From NCBI GenBank assembly GCA_031459935.1, contig JAVKHN010000008.1:1-61103 (forward strand): DNA of 61,103 nucleotides, given 5' to 3'. Source of the stretch: Sysuimicrobium calidum (GTDB lineage: Bacteria > Sysuimicrobiota > Sysuimicrobiia > Sysuimicrobiales > Sysuimicrobiaceae). Shown one piece after another: positions 28,913-37,435 of this stretch (the first letter of the stretch is position 1; the number at the start of each line of letters is the position of its first letter). The position numbers and the translations under genes are program-made. The notes under the pieces are model-generated. The model was not told the DNA's origin and did no database searches. It saw only the letters and a program-made list of their open reading frames with translations.

Positions 28913-29707
28913 TCAGCTCCGCTCCGCCAGTTCCTCCAGCCACGCCACGCACGCCCGGGCCACCCGGCCGGGGATCCCGAGCTCGTCCAGCAACTCGCAG
29001 GCAGCTCGCATCTCGTCCGCCCGTCGCGCCGCATGCCGTCGCGTTCCCTCCACAAGGCGGCGCAGCAGCGAGGCGTCGGCTTCCTCCAGCGTTCTCGAGA
29101 TGTCCTCGTAGACGTCCGCCTCGCAGCCCAGCGCCCGGGCTGCGGCGAGGGCCTCCAGGGCGGAGGCCGCGAGCCCCTTCATGAACACGCTGCGCACGAG
29201 CTTGCGGCTGGCCGCTGAACCCACCTCCGGCCCCAGGATCTGGACCGGCATCCCCAGCGGCGCCAGCCGGTCCGCCAGTGCCCGCGCGCCTGGCCCGCTG
29301 GCCAGGGCGGGGGTGCGGATGCCCCGTCCGGGCACGGGCGCCATCAGGGCCACGTCCGCGAACAGGGCCCCGGAGAGCTCCACCAGGGCGGCGGCCCGCC
29401 GCTTCACGGCAGGCGAGGTGCTGTTGCAGTCCGCGTACACCTGGCCGGGCCGTAGCTGCCCGCCCACGGCCGAGGCCACCTCCAGGGCGGCCGCGGGTGT
29501 GGTGAGCACCAACACCACGTCGGCTCCCGCCACCGCGGCCTGCGGATCCTTTGCGAGGGCTACCCCTTCGGGGACACGCTTGGGCTGGGGGTCCCAGCCT
29601 ACCACCCGGGCCCCCGCGCGGGCCAGGTCCTCCGCCACCGCGCCTCCGGCCTCGCCCAGGCCGAAGACGGCCACCAGGAGGGAGGTTGCGGAGACCCAGG
29701 GCTGCAC
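28913..29707 (-). CDS. NAD(P)-dependent oxidoreductase with DUF1932-like C-terminus; leaderless
   Basis: A 264-residue beta-hydroxyacid-dehydrogenase-like protein. The N-terminal Rossmann fold reads VAVFGLGEAGGAVAEDLARAG, followed by VVLVLTTPAAAL and YADCNSTSPAVKRR. The C-terminal helical part (KLVRSVFMKGLAASALEALA) resembles the DUF1932 domain found in such enzymes. I place the start at the GTG at 29707. A TTGACG-17-TACAAT promoter ends only six bases upstream, so transcription should begin at or next to the GTG and the mRNA would be leaderless. Upstream in-frame ATGs would lie inside the promoter. The substrate is unknown. Confidence 0.8.
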   Translation of the reverse strand: MQPWVSATSLLVAVFGLGEAGGAVAEDLARAGARVVGWDPQPKRVPEGVALAKDPQAAVAGADVVLVLTTPAAALEVASAVGGQLRPGQVYADCNSTSPAVKRRAAALVELSGALFADVALMAPVPGRGIRTPALASGPGARALADRLAPLGMPVQILGPEVGSAASRKLVRSVFMKGLAASALEALAAARALGCEADVYEDISRTLEEADASLLRRLVEGTRRHAARRADEMRAACELLDELGIPGRVARACVAWLEELAERS

Positions 29708-29713
29708 GGCCGC

Positions 29714-29742
29714 ATTGTATTTTCCCCGCCGCCTGGCGTCAA
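29714..29742 (-). promoter_or_regulatory. Promoter giving a leaderless transcript (minus strand)
   Basis: On the minus strand TTGACG (29742-29737) and TACAAT (29719-29714) are spaced by exactly 17 bases. Six bases separate the -10 from the GTG start, so the predicted +1 falls on or beside the start codon. Confidence 0.75.
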
Positions 29743-29801
29743 CTTCGCCGCGGGGAGCCATCCGGCCGAGGTGGAAGCCATGGAGGAACGAACGCCCTCG
29801 G

Positions 29802-29830
29802 TTGACAGGTTCCGGTGGATTGTCTATCCT
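29802..29830 (+). promoter_or_regulatory. Promoter of the ribosomal protein superoperon
   Basis: A consensus TTGACA (29802-29807) and TATCCT (29825-29830) are spaced by 17 bases. The predicted start near 29837 leaves a leader of about 56 bases before the L7Ae-like gene. It is the only strong promoter I found for the 21 kb of genes downstream. Confidence 0.75.
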
Positions 29831-29892
29831 CTGGAAGGCCCGCAGGTCCCTGAGGACAGGAGGTCACGGGCTTCCTGGAGGAGGCTGGGGCC

Positions 29893-30159
29893 GTGACGCT
29901 TGAGGCGCTGCGCCAAGCCACGCACCGCGCGGTGGGAGCGAACCAAACGGTCAAGGCCATCCAGCGGGGACAGGCCTTGGTGGTGTTCGTGGCGAAGGAT
30001 GCGGACCCGCGGGTCACGGAGTCGGTGGTGCGGGCGGCGCAGCAGAAGGGGCTCCCGCTGGTGCAGGAGCATACCAAGCGGGAGCTGGGTCGTGCGTGTG
30101 GGATCGCGGTGGAAGCGGCCGCGGCCGCGATCCTGAAGGGACCCGCTTTGGAGTCGTAA
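29893..30159 (+). CDS. L7Ae/YbxF-like kink-turn RNA-binding protein
   Basis: An 88-residue L7Ae/L30e/S12e/Gadd45 family protein. It shows VGANQTVKAIQRGQALVVFVAKDADPRV (positions about 14-41), with the conserved T-K-A-I-x-x-G-x-A pattern, and later KGLPLVQEHTKRELGRACGI. Bacterial members such as YbxF bind kink-turn RNA; their role on the ribosome is unclear. The GTG start follows GGAGGAGG. It is the first gene of the str operon; in Firmicutes rpoC normally precedes it, but here a promoter and an unrelated divergent gene do. Confidence 0.9.
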   Translation: MTLEALRQATHRAVGANQTVKAIQRGQALVVFVAKDADPRVTESVVRAAQQKGLPLVQEHTKRELGRACGIAVEAAAAAILKGPALES

Positions 30160-30406
30160 CTCCGGGTCCAGCGGATCGCACCTGAGCTGCATCGTCGAGG
30201 CAGCCACCGCGCCGCAGGACGTTCGGTGCCATGATCTCCGAGGTCCCCCCGGGGATCCGCTGGCGGGTGGACCGATCGTCTATCGGGCGCGGGATCGGGA
30301 TACCCGTTCCGACGCGGAGTGCAGGGGATTTTGTGGAATCGCCCGATGCCCGACGGGGCCGGGAAAGGTGGCCGTGGGACGAAATTGGTTTGGGAGGGGA
30401 TGTCGG
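30160..30406 (+). other. Gap of 247 bases between the L7Ae-like gene and rpsL
   Basis: No gene is seen here. It is by far the longest gap in an operon whose other spacers are mostly below 20 bases. It holds short GC-rich inverted repeats (for example CGGG-ATA-CCCG at 30296-30306) but no convincing promoter or terminator. It could be a regulatory leader of rpsL. Confidence 0.5.
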
Positions 30407-30781
30407 ATGCCGACCATCAATCAACTGGTGCGCTACGGGCGGGAGCCCCTGCGGCACAAGAGCAAGTCGCCGGCGCTCCAGGGGAACCCCTTCAAGCGCG
30501 GGGTGTGCATCCAGGTCAAGACCATGACCCCGAAGAAGCCGAACTCCGCCCTGCGGAAGATCGCGCGGGTCCGGCTCACGAACGGGGTCGAGGTCACGGC
30601 CTACATCCCGGGCATCGGGCACAACCTCCAGGAGCACTCCGTGGTGCTGGTCCGGGGGGGCCGGGTAAAGGACCTGCCGGGCATCCGGTACCACATCGTC
30701 CGGGGAGCTCTGGACGCGGCAGGCGTGGTGGGCCGGCGGCAGGGGCGCAGCAAATACGGGGCCAAGCGGCCTAAGCAGTAG
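30407..30781 (+). CDS. rpsL: 30S ribosomal protein S12
   Basis: A 124-residue protein of the decoding centre. It begins MPTINQLVRYGREP and holds the loops TMTPKKPNSALRKIARV and GGRVKDLPGIRYHIVRG, where streptomycin resistance usually arises; Lys is present in the TPKKPNS loop, as in sensitive strains. The ATG follows GGGAGGGGATGTCGG. It starts the S12-S7-EF-G series. Confidence 0.98.
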   Translation: MPTINQLVRYGREPLRHKSKSPALQGNPFKRGVCIQVKTMTPKKPNSALRKIARVRLTNGVEVTAYIPGIGHNLQEHSVVLVRGGRVKDLPGIRYHIVRGALDAAGVVGRRQGRSKYGAKRPKQ

Positions 30782-30792
30782 GGGGGAGGAGG

Positions 30793-31263
30793 ATGCCGCG
30801 CAAGGGACCGGTTCCGCCCCGGGTGATTCCGCCGGACGTGGTGTACGGGAGCCCCATCGTCCAGCGGCTCATCAACAAGGTCATGAAGAAGGGCAAGAAG
30901 ACCGTGGCGGAGTGGATCGTCTACGGTGCCCTCCGACGGGTGGAGGAGAAAACCGGCCAGCCCGCGGTCCGGGTCCTGGAGAAGGCTCTGGAGAACGCGA
31001 TGCCGATCCTGGAGGTCCGCCCCCGCCGGGTGGGCGGGGCCACCTACCAGGTGCCCATCGAGGTGCGGCCGGAGCGGCGGATCTCCCTGGGCATCCGGTG
31101 GCTGGTGGAATACGCCCGGCAGCGGTCCGGCCGGAGCATGATCGAGAAGCTCTCGGCGGAGATCCTGGACGCGGCCCAGGGTCAGGGGGGAGCCGTGAAG
31201 CGGCGGGACGAGGTGCATCGCATGGCGGAGGCCAACAAGGCCTTCGCCCACTACCGGTGGTGA
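30793..31263 (+). CDS. rpsG: 30S ribosomal protein S7
   Basis: A 156-residue head protein that nucleates assembly of the 3' domain of 16S rRNA. It begins MPRKGPVPPRVIPPD and contains VQRLINKVMKKGKKTVAEWI and RVGGATYQVPIEVRPERR. It lies 11 bases after rpsL with GGGGGGAGG as ribosome-binding site and ends ten bases before fusA. Confidence 0.98.
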   Translation: MPRKGPVPPRVIPPDVVYGSPIVQRLINKVMKKGKKTVAEWIVYGALRRVEEKTGQPAVRVLEKALENAMPILEVRPRRVGGATYQVPIEVRPERRISLGIRWLVEYARQRSGRSMIEKLSAEILDAAQGQGGAVKRRDEVHRMAEANKAFAHYRW

Positions 31264-31273
31264 TGGAGACGTG

Positions 31274-33358
31274 ATGGCCAAGGTACCCATGGAACGCATC
31301 CGAAACATCGGAATCATCGCCCACATCGACGCGGGGAAGACCACGACCACGGAGCGCATCCTGTTCTACACGGGTCGGGTTCACCGTCTGGGCGAGGTGG
31401 ATGAGGGGTCCGCCACCATGGACTGGATGGTCCAGGAGCGGGAGCGGGGGATCACCATCACCTCCGCGGCCACCACCTGCTTCTGGCGGGACCATCGCAT
31501 CAACATCATCGATACCCCCGGGCACGTGGACTTCACCGTGGAGGTGGAGCGCAGCCTGCGGGTGCTGGACGGGGCCATCGTCATCCTGAGCGCAGTGGAG
31601 GGAGTCCAACCGCAGTCGGAGACCGTCTGGCGGCAGGCGGACCGCTATCGGGTACCCCGCATCGTGTACGTGAACAAGATGGATCGCCTGGGCGCGGATT
31701 TCCTCCGGGTCGTTCAGATGGTCCGGGATCGGCTGGGGGCGAACGCGGTCCCCGTGCAGCTCCCCATCGGCGCGGAGGAGGGCTTCCGGGGCGTGGTGGA
31801 CCTGGTGCGCATGAAGTCCATCATTTACCTGGACGATCTCGGGACCCGATCCGATGAGACCGCCATCCCGGAGGATCTGCTGGATCGGGCCCGGGAATAC
31901 CGGGACAGGCTCGTGGAGGCCGCCGCGGAGGTCTCGGACGAGGTCATGATGGCCTACCTGGAGGGGCAGCCTGTCCCGGAGCCCCTCCTCAAGCGGGCCC
32001 TCCGCCAGGGGACGGTTTCCGGGAAGCTCGTTCCCGTGCTGGCAGGCTCCTCCTTCCGGAATAAGGGGGTACAGCCCCTGCTGGATGCGGTGGTGGACTA
32101 CCTCCCCTCTCCCCTCGACATCGGCCCCGTACGGGGCTCCAACCCCCTGACGGGAGAGGTGGAGGAGCGGCCTCCGGATGAGCAGGCCCCCTTTGCGGCC
32201 CTGGCGTTCAAGATCATGACAGATCCCTACGTGGGAAAGCTCACGTATTTCCGGGTCTACTCGGGTACCCTGAAGGCCGGCAGCTACGTCTTCAACGCCA
32301 CCAAGGGGACCCGGGAGCGGGTGAGCCGCATCCTTCAGATGCACGCCAATCACCGGGAGGACATCCCGGAGGCCACGGCGGGGAACGTGGTGGCCGCGGT
32401 GGGGCTGCGGAGCACCACCACGGGGGACACCCTGTGCGATGAGGCGGCCCCCATTCTGCTCGAGGCCATGCAGTTCCCGGAGCCTGTGATCTCCGTGGCC
32501 ATCGAGCCGAAGACGAAGGCGGACGCGGACAAGCTTGCCGTCTCCCTCGCCAAGCTGGCGGAGGAGGATCCCACCTTCAAGGTGCGGTACGACCCGGAAA
32601 CCGGGCAGACCATCGTCTCGGGCATGGGCGAGCTGCACTTAGAGATCATCACGGACCGCCTGCTCCGGGAGTTCAAGGTGGAGGCGCGGGTGGGCCGGCC
32701 CCAGGTGGCCTACAAGGAGACCATCCGGGTTCCCGCCCGGGGCGAGGGGAGGTTCATCCGGCAGACGGGTGGCCGCGGGCAGTACGGGCACGTGGTCCTG
32801 AACATTGAGCCGCTGCCGCGCGGCGGGGGGTTCGAGTTCGTGGATCGCACCACGGGCGGGGTGGTGCCCAAGGAGTTCCACAAGGCCATCGAGCAGGGGA
32901 TCCGGGAGGCCATGGAGACCGGGGTGCTGGCAGGGTACCCCGTGATGGACGTGCGGGCCATCCTCGTGGACGGCTCCTACCATGAGGTGGACTCCTCGGA
33001 GCTGGCCTTCAAGATCGCGGGCTCCCTGGCTTTCAAGGACGCCGCCGCGAAGGCGGGGCCGGTGCTGCTCGAGCCCATCATGAAGGTGGAGGTGACGACC
33101 CCCGAAGCCTATCTGGGGGACGTCCTCTCCGACCTCAACGCCCGCCGCGGCCGCATCCAGTCCATGGAGGAACGGGCGGGAGTGCGGCTCATCACGGCCC
33201 TGGTGCCCCTCGCGGAGATGTTCGGGTACGCCACGGACCTCCGGTCCATGACCCAGGGGAGGGGCTCGTACACCATGGAGTTCTCCCACTATGAGGAGGT
33301 GCCGCCGAACGTGGCGGAAGGCATCGTCCGAGGGCGGCCTGTGACCGCGAGAGCCTAG
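31274..33358 (+). CDS. fusA: Elongation factor G
   Basis: A 694-residue translocase GTPase. The G motifs are IIAHIDAGKTTTTERIL (G1), RGITITSAAT (G2), IIDTPGHVDFT (G3) and YVNKMDRLGAD (G4). Domains II to V follow, with domain IV showing QTGGRGQYGHVVL and GSYHEVDSSELAF. The ATG at 31274 is preceded by an in-frame GTG. The next gene is rpsJ, 11 bases on; the tuf gene that often lies here is missing. Confidence 0.97.
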   Translation: MAKVPMERIRNIGIIAHIDAGKTTTTERILFYTGRVHRLGEVDEGSATMDWMVQERERGITITSAATTCFWRDHRINIIDTPGHVDFTVEVERSLRVLDGAIVILSAVEGVQPQSETVWRQADRYRVPRIVYVNKMDRLGADFLRVVQMVRDRLGANAVPVQLPIGAEEGFRGVVDLVRMKSIIYLDDLGTRSDETAIPEDLLDRAREYRDRLVEAAAEVSDEVMMAYLEGQPVPEPLLKRALRQGTVSGKLVPVLAGSSFRNKGVQPLLDAVVDYLPSPLDIGPVRGSNPLTGEVEERPPDEQAPFAALAFKIMTDPYVGKLTYFRVYSGTLKAGSYVFNATKGTRERVSRILQMHANHREDIPEATAGNVVAAVGLRSTTTGDTLCDEAAPILLEAMQFPEPVISVAIEPKTKADADKLAVSLAKLAEEDPTFKVRYDPETGQTIVSGMGELHLEIITDRLLREFKVEARVGRPQVAYKETIRVPARGEGRFIRQTGGRGQYGHVVLNIEPLPRGGGFEFVDRTTGGVVPKEFHKAIEQGIREAMETGVLAGYPVMDVRAILVDGSYHEVDSSELAFKIAGSLAFKDAAAKAGPVLLEPIMKVEVTTPEAYLGDVLSDLNARRGRIQSMEERAGVRLITALVPLAEMFGYATDLRSMTQGRGSYTMEFSHYEEVPPNVAEGIVRGRPVTARA

Positions 33359-33369
33359 GGAGGAGTTCC

Positions 33370-33675
33370 ATGGCACAGCGCATTCGCATCAAGCTACGCG
33401 CCTTCGATCACCGGTTGCTGGATCAGTCCGCGGCCATGATCGTGGAGACCGTGCGGCGAACCGGAGCCCGGGTGAGCGGCCCGGTGCCGCTTCCCACGGA
33501 CCGGAACGTGTACTGTGTGATCCGATCTCCTCACACGGACAAGGAGTCTATGGAGCACTTCCAGATTCTCACGCACAAGCGGCTTATTGATATCCTGGAG
33601 CCCACCCAGAAGACCGTGGACGCCTTGATGACGCTGGACCTCCCCGCGGGCGTGGACATCGAGATCAAGCTGTAG
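33370..33675 (+). CDS. rpsJ: 30S ribosomal protein S10
   Basis: A 101-residue S10, also the partner of NusB in antitermination. It starts MAQRIRIKLRAFDHRLLDQS and contains PTDRNVYCVIRSPHTDKESMEHF-type sequence (positions about 42-64) and THKRLIDILEPTQKTVDAL. It opens the S10 segment directly after fusA with no intervening promoter. Confidence 0.98.
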   Translation: MAQRIRIKLRAFDHRLLDQSAAMIVETVRRTGARVSGPVPLPTDRNVYCVIRSPHTDKESMEHFQILTHKRLIDILEPTQKTVDALMTLDLPAGVDIEIKL

Positions 33676-33696
33676 GAGGTCGAAGGGGGTGGTCCC

Positions 33697-34329
33697 ATGG
33701 TGGCGATCTTAGGACGGAAGCTCGGGATGACGCAGATCTTCGACGAGCGCACGGGCGCGGTGGTGCCCGTAACCGTGGTGGAGGCCACGCCGAACGTGGT
33801 GGTGGGACTGCGTACCCCGGAGCGGGATGGCTATCGCGCGGTGCAGCTGGGAGCTGAGCCGGTACCGGAGCACCGGCTGAACAAGCCCCTGCGGGGCGTG
33901 TTCCGCAAGGCCGGGGTGCGGCCCCACCGGGTCCTCCGGGAGTTCCGGATGGAGGACGGAGAGGAGTACCGGGTGGGGCAGGAGATCACGGTGGCGTCCT
34001 TCTCGGAAGGGGACAAGGTGGACGTGACGGGTACCAGCAAGGGCAAGGGGTTCGCGGGAGCCATCAAGCGGCACGGCTTCGGCGGCCAGCGGGACTCCCA
34101 CGGGGTCTCCCTCATGCACCGGGCCGTGGGATCCATCGGCACGAGCGGCGTGGGCAGGGTGTGGAAGGGCAAGCGCATGCCCGGACGCATGGGCGGAGAG
34201 CGGGTCACCATCCGGGGGCTGTCGGTGGTGCGGGTGGACCCGGAACGCCACCTCCTCCTTCTCAAGGGCGCGGTGCCAGGGCCCCCGGGGGGGCTGGTGA
34301 TGGTCCGGAAGGCGAAGGCGCAGGAGTGA
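33697..34329 (+). CDS. rplC: 50S ribosomal protein L3
   Basis: A 210-residue L3, an early assembly protein near the peptidyl transferase centre. It begins MVAILGRKLGMTQIFDE and contains GTSKGKGFAGAIKRHGFGG and SIGTSGVGRVWKGKRMPG, the extension reaching the catalytic centre. Its TGA overlaps the rplD ATG as TGATG. Confidence 0.97.
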   Translation: MVAILGRKLGMTQIFDERTGAVVPVTVVEATPNVVVGLRTPERDGYRAVQLGAEPVPEHRLNKPLRGVFRKAGVRPHRVLREFRMEDGEEYRVGQEITVASFSEGDKVDVTGTSKGKGFAGAIKRHGFGGQRDSHGVSLMHRAVGSIGTSGVGRVWKGKRMPGRMGGERVTIRGLSVVRVDPERHLLLLKGAVPGPPGGLVMVRKAKAQE

Positions 34330-34958
34330 TGGGGATGCCGTTGGTGACCAGTTATGACGCGCAGGGCAGTGCGGTGGGCCAGGTGGAGCTTCCTGCAGGG
34401 ATCTTCGGCATCAAGCCTCACAAGGCCGTGGTCCACCAGGCCCTGGTGGCCCAGTGGGCGGAGGCCCGGGCGGGAACCGCCTCCACGAAGACCCGGGGGG
34501 AGGTGGCGGGGAGCACCCGGAAGATTTGGCGTCAGAAGGGCACGGGCCGCGCTCGCCACGGGGACATCCGGGCTCCCATCTTCGTGGGCGGGGGGGTGGC
34601 CTTTGGGCCCAAACCCCGGGACTACGCCCAGCGGCTGCCGAAGGCCATGCGGCGACTCGCGGTGCGCTCCGTGCTCTCGGACGCGGTGGCCACAGGCCGG
34701 CTGCGGGTGGTGGAGGGGTTCGGGGTCGCAGAGGGACGGACCCGGGAGGTGGTGGCGTTCCTGCAGCGGATGGGACTTTCGGGTCGGGTCCTCCTCATCG
34801 CCCGGGACGGGGAGAAACTGGTACGCCGAGCCGCCCGCAACGTGCCCCAGGTCCTGGTCCTGGGCCCCGGGACCCTGAACGTGGCGGACCTCCTGTGGGC
34901 GGACCACATCCTTCTGGAACGGGACGCGATCCCCCAGATCGAGGAGGTGCTCTCGTGA
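34329..34958 (+). CDS. rplD: 50S ribosomal protein L4
   Basis: A 209-residue L4. The long loop lining the exit tunnel is visible as TKTRGEVAGSTRKIWRQKGTGRARHG (about residues 52-77). The globular part ends with ADHILLERDAIPQIEEVL. In E. coli L4 represses its own operon; no matching leader is seen here. The ATG at 34329 overlaps the rplC stop; an ATG two codons later is possible. Confidence 0.96.
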   Translation: MGMPLVTSYDAQGSAVGQVELPAGIFGIKPHKAVVHQALVAQWAEARAGTASTKTRGEVAGSTRKIWRQKGTGRARHGDIRAPIFVGGGVAFGPKPRDYAQRLPKAMRRLAVRSVLSDAVATGRLRVVEGFGVAEGRTREVVAFLQRMGLSGRVLLIARDGEKLVRRAARNVPQVLVLGPGTLNVADLLWADHILLERDAIPQIEEVLS

Positions 34959-35242
34959 GGGACCTCCGGGAGATCCTCCGCCGCCCCATCCTCACGGAGA
35001 AGAGCATGCGGGGCGTCGAGTTGGGGAAGTACACGTTTGAGGTGGCTCGGGACGCCACCAAACCCGAGATCCGGGAGGCGGTGGAGCGGATTTTCGGGGT
35101 GAAGGTGGCCAAGGTGAACACCATCCGGATTCCCGGGAAGACCCGGCGGAGGGGACCGCACTCCTACCGAACACCGGATCGCAAGAAGGCTGTTGTCACC
35201 CTCCGGCCCGGTTACAAAATCGATCTGGAGCAGTTCGCGTAG
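34955..35242 (+). CDS. rplW: 50S ribosomal protein L23
   Basis: A 95-residue L23, located at the tunnel exit, where it docks trigger factor and SRP. It contains ILRRPILTEKSMRGVELGKY and TKPEIREAVERIFGVKVAKV, then the loop GKTRRRGPHSYRTPDRKKA. The GTG start overlaps the rplD TGA. Confidence 0.96.
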   Translation: MRDLREILRRPILTEKSMRGVELGKYTFEVARDATKPEIREAVERIFGVKVAKVNTIRIPGKTRRRGPHSYRTPDRKKAVVTLRPGYKIDLEQFA

Positions 35243-35250
35243 GAGGAGAG

Positions 35251-36078
35251 ATGGGCATCAAGAAGTACGGACCGACCACCCCGGGCCGGCGGATCGCCAC
35301 GGGTTACACCTTCGAGGAGATCACCAAGGACTCCCCGGAGCGCTCCCTGGTGGTCTCCCTTCACCGGCACGCGGGTCGCAATAACCAGGGCCGCATCACG
35401 GTGCGGCACCGGGGTGGGGGACACAAGCGCCTGTACCGCCTCATCGACTTCCGGAGGGACAAGGACGGCGTCCCGGCCCGAGTGGCCGCCATCGAGTACG
35501 ATCCGAACCGCTCCGCTCGGATCGCCCTCCTGCAGTACGCGGATGGCGAGAAGCGCTACATCCTGGCACCCGTAGGGCTGCAGGTGGGGGACGTGGTGAT
35601 GAGCGGGGAGAACGCGGAGATCAAGCCCGGAAACGCCCTCCCCCTCGCGAACATCCCCACGGGTACGCTCGTGCACAACGTGGAGCTGGTGCCCGGGCGA
35701 GGTGGGCAGCTGGTGCGGGCCGCGGGAGCCGCAGCCCAGGTCATGGCCAAGGAGGGGGAATACGCCCTGCTGCGTTTGCCGAGCGGCGAGCTCCGGAAGG
35801 TCCACATCCGCTGCCGGGCCACCGTGGGGCAGGTGGGCAACGTGGAGCACGAGGCCATCAAGTACGGAAAGGCGGGTCGGCGACGGTGGCTGGGGTGGCG
35901 GCCCGCGGTGCGCGGAGTGGCCATGGATCCCCGCAGCCACCCGCACGGAGGCGGGGAGGGCCGCTCGCCCGTGGGCATGCCGAGCCCCGTCTCCCCCTGG
36001 GGGAAGCCCACCCTGGGGAAGAAGACGCGCAGGCCCCGCAAGCCCAGCACCCGGTTCATCGTGAAGCGCCGGAAGTGA
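35251..36078 (+). CDS. rplB: 50S ribosomal protein L2
   Basis: A 275-residue L2 needed for subunit joining and peptidyl transfer. It begins MGIKKYGPTTPGRR and contains RNNQGRITVRHRGGGHKR and the C-terminal MDPRSHPHGGGEGRSPVG with the critical histidine loop, then KPTLGKKTR. It lies eight bases after rplW with an AGGAGGAG site. Confidence 0.98.
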   Translation: MGIKKYGPTTPGRRIATGYTFEEITKDSPERSLVVSLHRHAGRNNQGRITVRHRGGGHKRLYRLIDFRRDKDGVPARVAAIEYDPNRSARIALLQYADGEKRYILAPVGLQVGDVVMSGENAEIKPGNALPLANIPTGTLVHNVELVPGRGGQLVRAAGAAAQVMAKEGEYALLRLPSGELRKVHIRCRATVGQVGNVEHEAIKYGKAGRRRWLGWRPAVRGVAMDPRSHPHGGGEGRSPVGMPSPVSPWGKPTLGKKTRRPRKPSTRFIVKRRK

Positions 36079-36088
36079 GGGGAGGAGG

Positions 36089-36391
36089 ATGGGGCGCTCC
36101 AAGAAGAAGGGTCCGTTCGTGGATGCGCACCTGCTGGAGAAGATCCGCGCCCTCAACGAGCGGCGGGAGAAGCGGGTGATCCGCACCTGGTCGCGGCGCT
36201 CCACCATCACCCCGGAGTTCGTGGGGCATACCATCGCGGTGTACGATGGCCGCAAGCACGTGCCCATCTACATCACGGAGCAGATGGTAGGCCACAAGCT
36301 GGGAGAGTTCGCGCCGACCCGCACCTTCCGGGGACACGGCGGGGGAGGTGGGGAGCGTACCACCACCGTGCGGCGGAGGGAGGAGAAGTAG
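36089..36391 (+). CDS. rpsS: 30S ribosomal protein S19
   Basis: A 100-residue S19 in the 30S head. It begins MGRSKKKGPFVDAHLLEKI and contains TWSRRSTITPEFVGHTIAVY and GHKLGEFAPTRTFRGH. The tail extends slightly with a Gly/Arg-rich end. Two bases separate it from rplV. Confidence 0.98.
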   Translation: MGRSKKKGPFVDAHLLEKIRALNERREKRVIRTWSRRSTITPEFVGHTIAVYDGRKHVPIYITEQMVGHKLGEFAPTRTFRGHGGGGGERTTTVRRREEK

Positions 36392-36393
36392 CC

Positions 36394-36738
36394 ATGGAGG
36401 CCCGGGCCGTCGCCAGATACATCCGGATGTCGCCGAAGAAGGTCCGCCGGGTCGCGGACGTGGTCCGGGGGCTGCCCGTAAACGAGGCCCTGGCCGTGCT
36501 CCGGGCCCTGCCCCAGCGGGGCGCCCGGGTGATCGAGAAGGCCATCCGGTCCGCGGTGGCCAATGCGGAGCACAACCTGGAGCTGGACCGGGATACCCTG
36601 GTGGTGTCCCGGATCTCCGTGGACCGGGGGCCCGGGGGCGGCATGTGGAAGCGGCTGTGGCCGCGGGCGCGAGGCCGGGCGGACATCGTCCGCCGCCACA
36701 CCTGCCACGTGACCGTGGTGGTGGCGGAGCGGGAGTGA
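36394..36738 (+). CDS. rplV: 50S ribosomal protein L22
   Basis: A 114-residue L22 of the exit tunnel. It shows VARYIRMSPKKVRRVADVV, VIEKAIRSAVANAEHN and the hairpin region SVDRGPGGGMWKRLWPRARG, ending RRHTCHVTVVVAE. It is packed two bases after rpsS. Confidence 0.97.
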   Translation: MEARAVARYIRMSPKKVRRVADVVRGLPVNEALAVLRALPQRGARVIEKAIRSAVANAEHNLELDRDTLVVSRISVDRGPGGGMWKRLWPRARGRADIVRRHTCHVTVVVAERE

Positions 36739-36750
36739 GGAGGGCTGACG

Positions 36751-37419
36751 GTGGGACAGAAGGTACACCCCGTGGGGCTGCGGATCGGGATCATCCGGGA
36801 CTGGGAGTCCCGGTGGTTCGGCACCAACAAGAACTTCGCGCTTCAGCTCCACGAGGATCTCCGGATCCGGAGGTACATCAAGGAGAAGATGTTCCGGGCG
36901 GGAATCTCCCGCATCGAGATCGAGCGCCAGGGCAACCGCATCCGGATAACGGTTCACACCGCACGCCCTGGCATCCTCATCGGACGCGGCGGGGTGGGGA
37001 TCGATGCCCTGCGCCAGGAGCTGAGCGCACTCACGGGCAAGGACGTTCAGGTGAGCGTCCAGGAGATCCGCCGGCCGGAGCTTGAGGCGCAGCTGGTGGC
37101 AGAGACCGTGGCGCAGCAGCTGGAGCGTCGGGTGGCCCACCGGCGGGCCATGAAACAGGCGGTGCAGCGGGCCCTGCGGGCGGGCGCCAAAGGCATTAAA
37201 ATTGAGGTCTCGGGCCGCATCGCGGGCGCGGAGATCGCCCGATCCGAGTGGTACCGGGAGGGCCGGGTTCCCCTCCACACCCTCCGGGCGGACATCGACT
37301 TCGGGGTGGCGGAGGCCCTCACCAAGTACGGCCGGATCGGGGTCAAGGTGTGGGTGTACCGGGGGGACGTGTTCCCCGAGTCCCGTCGGGAGGCGGGCAC
37401 CCTGAGGCCCCGGGCCTAG
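36751..37419 (+). CDS. rpsC: 30S ribosomal protein S3
   Basis: A 222-residue S3 at the mRNA entry. It starts at GTG with GQKVHPVGLRIGIIRDWESR and contains the KH-type loop IRITVHTARPGILIGRGG and the C-terminal GRIAGAEIARSEWYREGRVP. A GGAGGG site precedes the GTG. Confidence 0.97.
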   Translation: MGQKVHPVGLRIGIIRDWESRWFGTNKNFALQLHEDLRIRRYIKEKMFRAGISRIEIERQGNRIRITVHTARPGILIGRGGVGIDALRQELSALTGKDVQVSVQEIRRPELEAQLVAETVAQQLERRVAHRRAMKQAVQRALRAGAKGIKIEVSGRIAGAEIARSEWYREGRVPLHTLRADIDFGVAEALTKYGRIGVKVWVYRGDVFPESRREAGTLRPRA

Positions 37420-37435
37420 GAGAGGGAGGCGCACC

